A stretch of DNA of 64,000 bases from the NCBI GenBank assembly GCA_029891345.1, contig CM057009.1, positions 233,607,178-233,671,177 of the forward strand, given 5' to 3'. The translations under genes were made by a program, and so were the position numbers. The notes beneath the pieces are model-generated. The model did not search any database. It was not told the DNA's origin and was given only the letters and a program-made list of their open reading frames with translations. Positions 46,605-60,800 of the stretch are shown one piece after another; position 1 is the first letter of the stretch; each line of letters opens with the position of its first letter. Source of the DNA: Dryococelus australis. Taxonomy: Eukaryota; Arthropoda; Insecta; Phasmatodea; Phasmatidae.

Positions 46605-47505
46605 AGCCGACCATGTGCGTGAATGTGAAGCATAGAGGAATGGCTATACTAACCACAAGAATGTGCACAGTAGTGCACTGCAAAACCAGTACATAAGTAC
46701 CTTGCTTGCTACTTCATAAGAATGTGCCCAGGAGTGCAGAGAAAGATAAATACATAAAACCCTAAATCATAACATAACCCTTTTCTGGTGGCGTTGGCCA
46801 TTGCTAATCACAAGACCATGCACAGGATTGCATGGCAAAACAAATACATTAAAGCCTTATTATAAACAGAACCCTTTCGCTATTAGCTTTGGCTGTCAGC
46901 CCACTTTTGTTGCACTTAACACGCTGACACACCGCACATGCATCACCGGGACCTGCGCCTTGTGCGTACGACCCATGATGGTCATACGCCGGTCTACATT
47001 GGATGACACATTTTATTACATTTGAGGTGTAATATATACTGCTTATCAGTGGCATAGCATAGTTTTTGAATGGGATTACTTGATAGTGTAGATATTTCTT
47101 TTAATTAGTAAAACATGGATCCAAGAGTGTCGTTCCTATGAAATATAAGAAATATACTAATGTAAGGTAACTATTTTAAGTATATTTTTCATGTTATCTT
47201 TGTGTTCAAACCCTAGCCTTGTTTCCAATTGTACATAAAACAGATTGTGTACTCAGTTGTATAGTACGTGTAGGTGACAAACACAATTTACATATTAAAA
47301 CTTTGTGTCATTTAACTTAATTACATGACCGGAGCTAGGTAATCTTACTCCCTATTTTGGCCAAACTAATTACGCTTGCCACACTACTGCACAGTGCACC
47401 TGCATACTCAACTTGACGAATTCGCCCCATCAGTAAGCGCTGAGAACATTACGGGCAAGTCTAAAGCAATTATTTCAGTCGCTATAGGGTTGTCACACAC
47501 ATTGG
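46605..47505. other. Intergenic or intronic DNA, nothing recognised
   Basis: Short frames on both strands near 46800-47050 mirror each other and carry no motifs. Confidence 0.45.
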
Positions 47506-47509
47506 GAAA

Positions 47510-49690
47510 CTACACACACACAAATAATTAAAGTGTTTAATTATGAAATTGTACTGCCCGCTCAGATTTTAGCTTGACATGCGGTCGCCACCCCGAAAAA
47601 CAAAGCTTATTACTCGCCAAGTCACGGACACGCCAGAGCAGATAAGCAAGTTAACAGCGGCACCGCAGGATGGCAGCACACGTGCAACCAGTGACTTCAT
47701 AGCCGCCGAGCCTTGAGAGGAGGTAGGAAGTATGTCATCAGCCTCCATTAAAAAGGGCGATTAGAAATGTGCGGCAGCACCCACTACCCTGAGATACTCT
47801 ACCCCTGCGATGGAAGGCTACCAACCCCTGCACCCTTGTGACAGCCATGAAGCTGAGATTTTGACAATATAAGGAGATCCCAAAACGATTTTGCTGGAGT
47901 TCTTCAGCCATTGACCGCAGAGGTTGGAAGACTCTCCTGGGTCCACACAAGACCTCACACTCTCCAAGCCTGAAGAAGGCTATCTCCATCCTACGCAGCT
48001 TGAAAAAGGATCTCAACTCCAGTTCCAGCAGCCGGCAGACGGCTCTCCAGCACCTAACCCACAGCCCATGAAGAAAACCCCAGAAGGAAGATCCAGAGGT
48101 AACCTCAATATCCTCTCCCCCTGTACCCCTGTCACTCCTTGACTTACGCTGTATCAGGCCGAATTCACGTCTGTTCTGGACATTAAACACCCCTCCTAAG
48201 TTCGCTGTAAATTGCAAAATTGAGCTGGGTGAGAATTTTTACTTTGAAGTTGCTATATTCAGGTATGCCTTCACCTGACATAATAATTTATTTAATCAAT
48301 TGTGTGAGCTTTAACTTTCTTTTGTATCGAGCCTATATTCCCGCAGTTTTCCGAAGCGTTAATAAACATGCTAGTATAATATTATACTTTGTGAGGTAGT
48401 AATTCCTCAATGCCTCATCCATTTGAATAAGTTACTAAATTTAAATTAGTATTTGCTCTCACTACGAACTACGCTACCTCCACAAATTAGGGACTACTGC
48501 ACTGAACCCTTTAGGTTTCCTGGATCATGTATAAGGCTGAACAAGACCTACTGGGACTACTTAGGTGCATCCAGTACACCCAACCATGCCTGTGAAAGTG
48601 CTCCAACACTAGCACGTCAGTCTCACGTTTAACACTTTAAAGTGACTGAGCAGGTCACTCCCCTAAGGACTGAACCCTGACTGCTAGTAGAGGAGTGAGC
48701 CCATCTATCCCGTTGGTCCTTGGGAAAAGCCTATTCATTAAGTGATTATGGTATTTTATTCTTCTATCTGTTGTAATTGGTTGTCATTAAAAGTATCGAT
48801 GCCTAAAGGAGGTGGACAGCAGAGTCGCATTCGCTGACTAGCTCAATGAGCTCTACAGCGAGATTTATCTCAGACTGAAGCTACTTCCACAGTTGAATCC
48901 ACTTAGGAGGTTGTACTATACCTATCCCTACACGAGGCAAATTCTGCAACATCCTGTAGGGAAGTCCCCGCGATTGATGAACACCAACATGGTTATTTAG
49001 ATCTTCTATTAGGGATTTGTTGGCCGTGGACAGGTTGCGATCACGTGATTTATCTAATCCGACCTATGCCTACCCCGGTAATGAGACCACCTCCACCTAT
49101 ACGCCTTGTATAGTTACACCACCTACCATATGTAGAATACAGACAGCTGCCAAGAAGGTTGTTGATATTATCATTTGCACCAAACCGATACGTAAGCCCA
49201 GAGTAGCATCACCCACCCTCGACTTCGTGCCCGGTCGTAAGTCTACTAGGCCTGCCCCGTATAGGCATCTCAGAAGCGAATGAGAGGCAGAGTAGTACGG
49301 TGTCCAGGACTACATTTAAATCACCTCCTCTTCAATGTCATTGGCATCTCCATGTTATTTAATTCATATTTAATTTGGACAGCTGGCATCCCGTATCTTG
49401 ACAACCTTTAAGGTGAGTAAGGTCGAACTCCCTGAGAGGGAGTCAATCACGATCAAGCTCTTCCTGGGGTTTGATTCCCCTCCACTTAATCGGAACCCTT
49501 CTATCAGGCGGTATCCCGTCAGGAACCCTAAAGTGGGCAAAACCCCGACCCGCCAGGCAATAACCCCTTCCAGACATTCATCTATCGCCAAAGAGCCACC
49601 TCAATTATATCCCAGAGCAAAATCAGCACTCATACCCGCTTCCTCTATAGGCTACAACTAAGCCCGCCCAGAGACCGGGGCCTAAGAGTA
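47510..49690 (+). repeat. Promoter-plus-ORF repeat family, copy 2
   Basis: Related to 36120-38190 along its length: cgccaccccga (47588), gatggcagca (47669), ccctgcaccc (47827), a TATA box (caatataagg, 47865), ctgtacccct (48120), and cattaaa with cgctgtaaattgca (48202). After the leader come GC-rich protein-like segments. Divergence from copy 1 is high, with only islands clearly alike. The conserved order of promoter, polyA-type motif and frame argues for one ancestral element rather than chance. Confidence 0.55.
49017..49661 (+). pseudogene. ORF remnant of repeat copy 2
   Basis: Two + strand open pieces. The first (to 49283) holds STYTPCIVTPPTICRIQ and then LDFVPGRKSTRPAPYRH, parallel to NFIPARRPTRPLRV in copy 1. 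The second (from about 49398) holds VSKVELPERESITIKL and GFDSPPLNRNPSIRRYP, parallel to VTVVKLPRREFISIRL and GFHSP. Spacing between the paired blocks is similar in both copies. The function is not recognised. Confidence 0.45.
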
Positions 49691-49699
49691 TGCAGCGCA

Positions 49700-50885
49700 A
49701 GCGTGCAGACATAGAAAAGGGGTGCATCACTAAATAAACATGGACAGAATACCGTCATGTTTAAAGAATAACAGTGAAACCTGTTTTTAACATTTTTCCA
49801 TATTACCAGGAAATAATGTAAATTACAGGAAATTTTTATCAGTATTTGCTCATGCAGTAAACAGTTTATGAAATTTGATATGATTTATATTCCTGTTTCT
49901 TCTTATTTATCTATTCATGTGCAACAAATTTTGCTATCAGTATTTTCCCATGGAATACTTTTATGGCAAATCACTTTATAAAGGCATGCACTATGTAGTT
50001 AATCACTTGACTCTACTGTCATCAACCCCTTTCCCAAAACAAACTCCAAATTCTATTTCCACCTATTGTTAATGTTGCTTCACCTAATTTTGCACTAGCA
50101 GTTGTTCAGTGTTAGTACCAGCAGCACTCCCCAAATACTTCACTGTGTAAGTAAACCTATATTGCTCATGTGCTGCCTCTAGCAGGTTAGCACTGAACTT
50201 TGTACTACTCAGTTTTTTGAAAATGGTTTCACCAGTTGGTAACAAGGTAAGTCTTACTCAAGATATGCCTGTAAATGTTAGGGAAAATTATGTTTGGAGC
50301 AAATTCCTGCGTGCATTTGTTTTCTGGATTAGCAAGAGACAAACTTTTAGGACAAAAACCTGTAGGAGAAATACCAGAACTGTACTCGAAAACAAGAAAT
50401 TAACTTTTAGGCTCACCTACAGCACAACAAGGTTCGGAAAAATGCCACTTATGGATCAGTTATGCAAGAAAATACCTATAAAATGCTTTATGGAAAATTA
50501 CACAATTTTGGCAAGCAAACTCCTCCACACTTGCCAATTTTTCAGAAGCTCTATCAGTAAAACTTCTGTTAATTTTTTATGTGCAAAATTTAATACAATA
50601 TTTTTTGGGACATTACAGTGTACTTACTACAATGAATAAAATTGTTTGAAGTTAAACATAACTTAGCCTAGATCCCAAACAGGTAAATTATATTGAAACT
50701 TTGAAACTTACCAAAATTTCTCCTTTGATCAATTCTAATAGGTTTGAAAAATGTGGTATTATGTTTTATCTTCCTAAATTGTCAATGTTAACACACACAG
50801 ACACACACACTCTCACAAAATATCACAAACATTAATACGAGTATATACATTTCACTATATCTAGGGGTAGCGTGCTTTTTTTTTT
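49700..50885. other. AT-rich DNA with one 140-codon frame of unknown meaning
   Basis: An open frame at 50217-50639 (+) is Lys/Arg/Thr-rich, starting MKMVSPVGNKVSLTQDMPVN. It has no recognised domain, no clear promoter and AT-rich composition like its surroundings. It could be a chance frame or part of an unknown repeat. A CA microsatellite lies near 50792-50812. Confidence 0.35.
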
Positions 50886-50888
50886 TAG

Positions 50889-53476
50889 ATTCTAAAGTAG
50901 CTTTCTTGGCTCTGCACAAGAATGAATCACAAAATGTTTGTTCAACACGTACACTGGGTCTGTTATATTTTAATTTACACGTTAACTCAAGGCTTGTTCG
51001 ATAGCTGGGACCTGCATTTATTTCATTTTTTTGTTACCATGCTGAACACATGTTCACACTCAGCATTGCTGTGTGGTGTTATTAGCACAGACAGCATAAC
51101 TTTAGCCAACCTGTCAAACTTTGGGACTCCATCTACACCTGCAATCTTTCCAGTTCTAGCCCACTTCACATCAATGTAGTTATGATCGCTCGAATTATAC
51201 TTAACATCGTCAAGTTGAAGTGTAGTGAACTGTTGCTGTTGTTCAATTGCATCATCTTTTGTCTCATTTTCATTACTTGCAAAATATAACTGAATTTTTC
51301 AACAAAATATTTTACATCTGAAAACATAGCTCTTGATGTTCCCAGTGTCAGCAAACTCGGCTTTAATAAAAATTTCACTATTGGTTGGAAATTTTTTTTA
51401 GTATGATCACAAGCATTTTCAAAATACTATCTCACATAAGAGAAATTTTTTGTTTTCTCTACTTCACTTAGGGTTACCACAACATTTAATCTTCGATTAC
51501 CAATAACAATTTTCACTATTCTGCAGCTGGTTTTAAATTGAATGATAGTCAACTTCACATATTTTAGCGACATTCTTTACCACACGTGGCTTGACAAATT
51601 TAGAATAGAGTTCTTGTAAAAGACCGCAGAACTGCTTCCTCAAAATGTGTATTCGAGAAATAGATGATTGTAAAATAACATTCACATTTTCAAGTGAATG
51701 GATTACTTTAAGAAGGAATAAGCAAAACCTTTTTCAATGGAGCAGATATAAACATGAATAATTTTTCGTCGCCTGAAGGTTAAAAGTTGGACATTTTAGG
51801 CCACACTTCCCATTTACTGGTGTCAAAGCATTAGAAATAAATATTTTATTTACCCGAAAGTAAGACAAGGCTTTTTGACAGAAAAGGAACAGAAAAAATG
51901 AGGGGTTGTCTATAATTCGGGCATTGTCTTCAATTCAAAACCTAGGCAATTTTGACAAAAGCTTTTCATGCTTATATACAGTATGTCCTATGGTTGTACG
52001 TATTTTTGTAGTGCTGAGACTGTACCTGTCAACTTTGACAAGTGTCCCCTTATCTGATGTTGCCCAGGAGGCTGTAAATAGGAAGTACTTTGCTGGGAAG
52101 CAAAATGGCCCAAGTCATGAATAGGTATATAACACCCACAAAAGTTTTACTGTGTAAGAAAAATGCTGCTACCATACAGCCAGGTTAGACACACCTATTT
52201 CATTGTGATTAGCTTTTCTTTAAAAGTAAATCAAATATATCATATTATTCTATAATAGCATTTCTTCTTGAAGGGTTTGTCATAAATTCATACAAAAATA
52301 CTTCAACCTAAATAATTTTTCCAGCGCTTCACAGGGGTAGTCTTGAATTCAGGTTTAAATATTTTTCCCTCAAAAATATTTTTTTTTTTAGGAAGCGGTT
52401 GTCTTAGATTCAGGGTTATCTTCTTTTCGGGTAAATACGGTAACTTGTTACTTAATGTGTTAGTATCCTGAAATGGTAGTTTTCTTCAACTACTTGAGTT
52501 ATGCCTATCTTTGTCATTTAAAAGGGCTGCTTTTACCAGTACTAGTGCTGCAGTAACTTCTGTTTTGTGTGAAACCTTTTGCTTGTTAATGTTTTAGAAG
52601 CACTGTGATGACCTAATTTCTTATTACTTGTATCAAAGTATTCTTCAAGACACATTTCTGTTGATATTGTATAAACAAGAGATAGCTGTTGTTTCTGAGA
52701 AGTACTCTCATCCTTGAAAAAACTTAGCAAGCGACCCCAGTGTTCTATCAACCTAGGCAAACACCTCCCAAGGGAAAGCTACCTTGTTGAAACATGTTTC
52801 AAAAATTTTCCAAGTGTCTTTACCATGTAAGATTGGAAATTGTTGCAATTTATCCTGGCGTGGTGCACTCTTTTATAAATAATAAAAAAGTGTAAATTAG
52901 GACTTTGTCAATTTTGAAGGGTGTATCAATTGATGCCTTCTTGGCTGCTAGGGTAAGTAAATGACAGTTACAGCCAATCACTAAAGAGAATCCTGCACTT
53001 ACTTCAGAAAAGTTGTTTGCACTATTCTTTTTGCCTACCATAACTGGAGCATTATCTGCAGATAGTGCCAGTAAATGTTCAACAGGAAGACTCAAACATT
53101 TTAGTTCACTAAGTACTGCCAAATTACCAATTTTTTGCCCTTTTCAATTTCCCTCCAGTGCTGGCAATGAAATCAGCCTGGAAACTATCTTCTGAAGAGA
53201 GACTGGCCAAAAAATATTCCCACAATTGGATATAGCTTATCATTAGAGTTGTTACTGCCATCGGTAGCAACATAAAATGACATTCTGCAGGTTACTCACC
53301 ATATTTACTGAAGTGTACATCACCATTTCTATCATTATTGCAGTGGTTTTGATCCTGCCAGAACTGGGGAACATTTTCTTAAATAACAGACCAGCATGAT
53401 CCACAATATTCAACAGAATATTGTGTTCTAATAAAAAATACATAATAAAGCATTCTGCAAGTGTACATCTCCACAC
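50889..53476 (-). pseudogene. hAT-family transposase pseudogene
   Basis: Minus-strand blocks in order. Near 53460 is LAECFIMYFLLEHNIL and a following KKMFPSSGRIK. At 53050-52920 is HLLALSADNAPVMVGKKNSA and VIGCNCHLLTLAAKKA, the RNase H-fold Asp region and C-x-C-H block. Near 52750 is IEHWGRLLSFFKDE. At 51700-51550 are helix-rich pieces. At 51100-51000 is the dimerisation block PHSNAECEHVFSMVTKK. A stop follows VTKK and several frameshifts are present. hAT transposases catalyse cut-and-paste with 8-bp duplications. A MITE (51845-52443) interrupts this copy. Element ends were not found. Confidence 0.8.
51845..52443. mobile_element. MITE with TATTTACCCGAAA inverted ends
   Basis: About 600 bp with inverted ends TATTTACCCGAAAGTAAGAC and TATTTACCCGAAAAGAAGA. 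Subterminal copies of a ttgtcttnaattc(a)ggg motif occur at both ends. It has no coding capacity. It splits the hAT transposase between its insertion-domain and C-terminal parts, so it arrived after that element. Exact ends and target duplication are uncertain. Confidence 0.7.
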
Positions 53477-53479
53477 TGA

Positions 53480-55274
<1,795 letters not shown>

Positions 55275-55280
<6 letters not shown>

Positions 55281-55375
55281 CCTTTAGAGAATGACCTGGA
55301 ATCAAACCCGAACCTCTGTCATTTAATATTGATTCAAATTTCTTTAACCATTCAGCTACCATGATGCCTGGGAAT
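55275..55375 (-). mobile_element. SINE-like tRNA-derived head, second family
   Basis: On the minus strand GGTAGCTGAATGGTTAAAG (A-box-like, complement of 55342-55360) is followed about 40 bases later by GGTTCGGGTTTGATTCCAGG (complement of 55295-55314), which contains a good B box. This is the internal polymerase III promoter layout of a tRNA gene or SINE. The acceptor stem does not pair well, so a functional tRNA is unlikely. The tail was not delimited. It lies in the presumed CaMKI intron, antisense to the gene. Confidence 0.6.
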
Positions 55376-56090
55376 AGAGACTTTTAATTTGTAAGTTCAA
55401 ATTCACATATCTTTGTGTTTCATAGTATATGCCTACGCTACCAAACCAAGGATTAATAGAGCTCAGTACAAGAACATATTTTAAACTTATTATAATTTAC
55501 TCTTACTTTCTTTGCACTAATGTAATGTGTACCAAAGCATACATTTCCCACTCCTTAGATTTTTCAATATATTGTAACATTTTTCCCTGATGATTTGAGA
55601 AGTGAAAAGAAGGGGTTTCATTGTCATTATGTATGCAGAGAACAAAGTACAGACTGGCAATCCTCCAGTAACTTGAATTTATGAAGTTTTCCTCGTGCAC
55701 TAGAAATTCATTATCACCTAACAGCACATGCAAAAAATAGTCCTTATATTGTAACAAATCCCTTTGGGCATACTAAATTTACATTCTTAATCGATGTATA
55801 AAGTACACACATTTATTGTTTATGTTAGACTACCCTAATATTTCTATCACGGGACATCTGCTTACAATTGATGCATAACTAAACACTTTTCATATTCACT
55901 TAACTCATGTTTAAAACTGTGAGTAATATTTTACTCCATTGTTTTTGAAGTGATTTCATAATTTATACTGACATGTAATCAAAATTTAATTTATTTTATG
56001 TTTTTATTTATTTATTTTTTAATGATGATTCAACATCCTATAATTTTCTGCATTGCATAAGTATTTATAGAATGTTGTAAAATTGTGTAT
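55376..56090. other. AT-rich intronic DNA
   Basis: No coding motif or repeat ends recognised. Confidence 0.5.
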
Positions 56091-56091
56091 C

Positions 56092-56710
56092 AATACTTCC
56101 TCACATCTGGAGGATGAAAAAATGTTACATGAATATGGTATGCAAACGCTTTGTATCTTTACGGGCTGGAACATGGTGCTGTTGAATGCCATTGCAGCAT
56201 TTGTTTGCATGATGCACAGTACCACAGACTATGACACTATACCTAGAACAGTAGGAACTGCACAATAATTAGTTACACATGTGTGAAAGCTTATCGTCGG
56301 CACAAAAGGAAATGTTCAAAATATCCTCCATCAGCATGAACACATGCATCAACACACCGTTGCATGGACACTAGGATACATTGATGAATCCCTGGAAAAT
56401 TCCTGATTGTTTTGCAACTCGCAACAATTTTGGTCATGGAGGGTGCCCACATCGTCTACTGCGGTACATACAAGTGCCTTCAAATATCCCCATAAATAAA
56501 AGTCTAGCGGATTCAATTCAGGGCTCCTCGGGGGCTGGTATAGTGCTGCCAATTACAGCATGGCATTCCACAGTAACATGATCCAGCCCGTGGGCCATAC
56601 ATTGTACAGTGTGTATTACTGGCTGTAGTAAAGAAACAAAGTGTTTGCAGACCTATGTTCATACATTTTTTCATCCTCCATATGTGAGGAATGTTTCCCT
56701 GAAGTATTGC
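56092..56710 (-). mobile_element. DDE transposon fragments in inverted arrangement
   Basis: The minus-strand frames around 56550-56290 include PPRSPELNPLDFYLWGYLKA then HQCILVSMQRCVDACVHADG, the C-terminal catalytic and tail region of a Tc1/mariner-superfamily transposase (the S-P-D/E-L-x-P-L-D-F-x-L-W-G block). Upstream on the same strand, 56700-56600 holds non-conserved sequence. The block 56092-56230 is a reverse-complement partial copy of 56560-56705 (shared cctcacat, ggaggatgaaaaaatgt, gcaaac, gggctgga, gaatgcca), with a deletion. The whole is a rearranged remnant. Confidence 0.6.
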
Positions 56711-57382
56711 CGTGCAATTTTGCAACCACCTGTATATGATGGGGTATACTGGATTTTTGACCAAAGCACCTTGTACCATGCAATACAGTAAACAAAAGGT
56801 ACTGTATTTTTGGAAACTACTGTACTGTAATTTTGATCAGTACACCTTTTTTATAGCTACAGAATACCATATTTCTTGAACTTACAATGAGAGTGGCAAG
56901 CATATCCAATGATAGCTGAATTTAGTCTTTCCAGATAGTCTGGAATTCTTCGTTTTCCAGGACACTTCAGTGGTTGGCAGTTAAAAAGAAATAAAGAAGA
57001 AAAATTTTTAAAATGTCAAACTTATAACATTTGTTTAAATTTACGTATATGTTTTCAAAAATCTTTAAAAAAAAGTCTGTAAACTTTAATCAGAGCATAA
57101 CAGTAAGATCAATATTTTCTGTAGCCTATATTATTTTATTTTGAACAATTGCCATCTTGTTAGTGTTCATTTGATTACTACAAGCACTTTCTATTGTGGT
57201 TTGTTAATGCAGTGGAGTAAATCAGCATATAAAAACCAACAATAAACTGCATGTATTGTTCACTTTTTCACAATTGTACAAGAATGGAAATTTTGAGAGT
57301 AAAACAGGCATTTTTGGCCAGCCTTGTGGGGATTTGTACTGAGATGATCTGGCAACACAAGCGAAATAGCAGACGTACGAAA

Positions 57383-57512
57383 CAAGGTTTTGGATGTTTT
57401 TGGTGGACTTTTTTTTTTAAAGCAAAAAATTAGCCCTTCGTTGGTTACAAGGTTTTGATCGTTTTTGGTGGACTTCTTTTTAAAAAGCAAAAAATTAGCC
57501 CTTCATTGGTTG
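57383..57512 (+). repeat. 65-bp tandem duplication
   Basis: Two head-to-tail units (57383-57447 and 57448-57512), each beginning caaggtttt, with gtttttggtggactt and agcaaaaaattagcccttc, differing at a few bases. Confidence 0.9.
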
Positions 57513-58970
57513 CTAGACCTTTTATGATGTATTGGTTGCACATAAGACTTTCTCTCTCAACTCATATTTTGGCTAATTATATACAAAAAATTTGAAAACT
57601 TTTTCATTTTTATTATTTTAATTTATTTTTTGACAATAAATGCAAACACAATCACAGAAATTAAAGTACAAAAATATAATGTATTATTTAAAAAGCAAAT
57701 GTTCTCCTTACCACAGTCACTCAGTTTGTTCACCTGAAAATATATCAGTGTTATTTTAAAATAAATATATATTTGAAGTACAAAAATAGAATGAAATATG
57801 AAATGTATTTTGAAATATTTTTAACTGTTCCATCTGATGCACTGTTGTATTGTGCAGAACATTACACACAAGTGGAAGTAGTATGGATTGGACATATATG
57901 TTTCTTACAATTGTAAGAGATTTTTTTTTGCCCTTCTTTGGCAAAATGCCCAAAAACCTTAATAGCAATCTTCCTTAATGCTGTTGGCCCCTCCTCAATG
58001 CCTGCAGTTCTCCTGATGGATTTTTTGAGTTAAATTCATAGAAAATTTACTGACTTAATAAGCTTTCATTAGTTTTAATGAAAGGCTAATCAGGTAATAT
58101 TTTAGCTGAATTTTGTGCCCAGGGTTGGAAAAGTAAATTATTTGGCAGTTAATCCCACCAATGTCCAGAAGTGAGAATAAAACTGTAAGTGGCCACTGAC
58201 CCCAAGAAGACGAAAGCAATAAGAAATTGTGTGGCACGAACTGATAAAACAGAAATGTGGACTTTTCTGGGCTTATGTGCCTAGGCAAATGTTTTGTACC
58301 TATGTTTGCCATGATTGCCAATCCACTACATGAACCGACTCAGGCAATTTCGAAGTTAAATTATTTAAATGTTATTTCCATATGAACAATATTTTCCATT
58401 GCTCCATCCAAACAATATGCAACCCAAAATGCCACACACTCGTAAGAACATCAAAATGTCATCTCACGAAAGATGTAAAACTAAAGCCCCCTCCGCATAG
58501 TTTCCTTTTTCCCTTGAAATAAATAAACAGAACCCCAACAAATTTAACTCTGTTGTTACAAAAGTAAAACAAGTTGGAATGCCAACCTAGCTGTAATATC
58601 CTACATTAATTACTGGACAGAAGTTAGCTACCGTCGGATTTTCAGTGCCTGCCATTACATGGAACATGAGGAAGGAGGAAAATGCAAGTGTGCATTGGAA
58701 TCAAAACATTTGTTTACAAATGTCATTTTCTTCAGTGACAAAACAGCTGCAGTAGAAGATACATTGTGGCAGTGCTATTTTTCTAGAACTGTCAAAATTT
58801 ACCCCACTTACATGAAATGGACAATACTTATGTATGACTTTAATTTGCTCGTCTTTTTCGGGATTTTGGAATAGAATTTCCACAAGTGTCTTAAACTATA
58901 ACTTACAATTTAAGAATTTCTGTTTCACTTTATAACATTTCCCATTTACATGTACCACTTGTGTGTTAAC
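57513..58970. other. AT-rich DNA, no gene recognised
   Basis: In a typical gypsy element an integrase would follow RNase H here on the minus strand. A short frame at 58701-58883 (-) has a few His/Cys residues but no clear H-H-C-C pattern, so I do not call it. Confidence 0.4.
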
Positions 58971-58978
58971 CTGACTAT

Positions 58979-59545
58979 GCTTGGGAAACCTACTTAGTGC
59001 ATCTGAACTGTATTTAGTTTCCCTTTTACAATTCATGGCTCAAAATCATACTAGCGCAAATGGCCATCTTCTGTATTTTTTAAATTATGATCTGCCATTG
59101 TACGCAGATACCAAAGACTAGCATGGTCATCCTCGACTATAAAGTGATGTCCATATAAATATTGCCTGAAATAATTGCAAAAGAATTTCGCCGCTCCCAG
59201 CTCTCTCTCCGTAGTGCTCCAACGAGATAATGAACTTGATAATTTTCCGGAAGCAAATGCTATTATATAACTAGCTTTGTCCTTTGGGTTTTCATGTAAA
59301 GGGCAGCACCTATTGCTGTCTTAGATGCGTTGCAAACTAAAATGGAGGTTGTACTATCATCAAATCTTTTTAGCACAGGAAGCTGCTGAATTGCATGCTT
59401 TAATTCCAAAAATACCTTCTGTTTGCCTTGTCCCCATTGATACTTGTTTGCCTGTTTCGTCAACTCCACTAAGAGCCCTGCCTTGTCTGTGAAATTGTAT
59501 ATGTATATTGTCGTAAATATGACGTTAATCCTAGGAACGTGCACA
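58979..59545 (-). pseudogene. RNase H and tether of the gypsy element
   Basis: LELKHAIQQLPVLKRFDDST, then LVCNASKTAIGAALYMK (catalytic Asp of the usual D-A-S motif replaced by Asn), then in another frame STTERELGAAKFFCNYFRQY and LYGHHFIVEDDHASLWYL. The tether motif SDALSRFPK closes the domain at about 58985. Several frame changes are present. Confidence 0.75.
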
Positions 59546-60299
59546 ATTGTTTCACATTACTAGGTGGTGACATTTCTTGGATTGCATGTACATTCTCCGG
59601 GTCTGTAGCTATTCTTTCTGGTGTTATGTAATGCGCTAGGATCTTTATTTTACATTGTGCAAAAACACACTTGTTAGCATTGACCTTGACATTGAATCTT
59701 CCTAGTCTGTGAAATACGGTCTTAATATGGATTATATGTTCTGAGAATGAATTTCCTATAATAAATATATCATCAATATATGCTATATCTGTATTCCATC
59801 TTAATGGTCTAAGTAAAATATCCATGAACTATTGGAAGTGTTGTGGGGAACAACTTAAGCCCATTGGCATACGTCGATAGAAAAATAGTCCTACACCTTC
59901 AATTGAAAACACAAGTTTGTGCCTTATCATGTTTATGCACCGGAATTGAATAAAACCCAGAAAAGAGATCTAAACTTGTTGTATATTTTGAATTTAGCAA
60001 AATTTTCCATATGTCCTCAGTGTGCGGCATTGGATACTGAGTACGCTTAACATACTGGTTCAGCTTACGAAAGTCTGTAAGATATCTGATATCTCTGGAT
60101 TTTTTTTTCTGTTAACAAGGCTTGGTGAGGAATATGGACAATCCAATTTCTGTATTATACCCGCTTTTTTCATGTCTCGGATTTCTTGCAACAACTCGTT
60201 CCTAACCATTGGACGTATTTGTAATGGTCGCATTGTGATCAGCCTATCAGAAGTCAAATCCAACTTAATACTGTAACTCCTGGCTTCTGTTAATTCCAT
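59469..60299 (-). pseudogene. Ty3/gypsy reverse transcriptase
   Basis: Blocks in order on the minus strand: RLITMRPLQIRPMVRNELLQ, KKAGIIQKLDCPYSSP, DFRKLNQYVKRTQYPMPHTE (about 60075), YTTSLDLFSGFYSIPVHKHD (first catalytic Asp kept, about 59965), RRMPMGLSCSPQHFQ (about 59860), AYIDDIFIIG (active-site Asp pair kept, about 59775), and FLGLTSYLRQY (about 59520). The thumb block GH appears as AH. A frameshift near 59905 and a stop before the MDILLRPLRW piece inactivate it. It is the best-preserved retroelement domain in the window. Confidence 0.88.
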
Positions 60300-60534
60300 A
60301 ATGGAATGACACGTAAATTTGTCTTATCACCTCTTATATAGCTTGCTTCTGTTGCTTAGCTAAGCTGCTGTTTATCTGAGGTAAGGTTCGCTTGGTCTTA
60401 TCATGATCTATTGATTCCAATTTGTTTATTCAATATTGTATTGTTCCTGCATTATTGTTATCTACTACCGAAGAATAGATCGGAACCTAAACGATCTTAT
60501 CTGAATTATTACCATTGATGAACAATATATTGTG

Positions 60535-60800
60535 CTATAAAAATGGTATCACATCCATCTTGAGGTTATGTATGACTAAAAATTCCTGCTTATATGTATG
60601 TTCTGCAATGCTCAAATTTATTTTTAACTTAAACTGATGTGCCGCTAATTCATCCATTGCATCTACGAGCGTTAACTTTTCCTGAATGGGCTCAAGTTTC
60701 TTTTTTGAGATCGCGGGGAATGCGACGTAACTTCGCAAACATCTTGTATCTATTAGCGTGCTAAACGGTGTACCACATATTTTTACATGTATGTGCAGTG
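60535..60800 (-). pseudogene. Retroelement protease with altered active site
   Basis: Minus strand: HVKICGTPFSTLIDTRCLRS followed by YVAFPAISKKKLEPI. The position of the family's Asp-Thr/Ser-Gly-Ala motif reads Asp-Thr-Arg-Cys, so the flap-side Gly is lost although the catalytic Asp remains. The frame continues to VIPFL at about 60535 before a stop. Confidence 0.65.

Noticed and set aside
47738-48217. 159-codon minus frame
   Set aside because: Antisense to the promoter and leader of repeat copy 2; not open in copy 1.
50217-50639. 140-codon plus frame as a gene
   Set aside because: AT-rich like its surroundings, no domain, and a GTAAGT-like sequence inside does not give a coherent exon model; left as unassigned.
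58701-58883. Possible integrase zinc-binding region after RNase H
   Set aside because: His and Cys spacing does not match H-H-C-C; kept only as unassigned.
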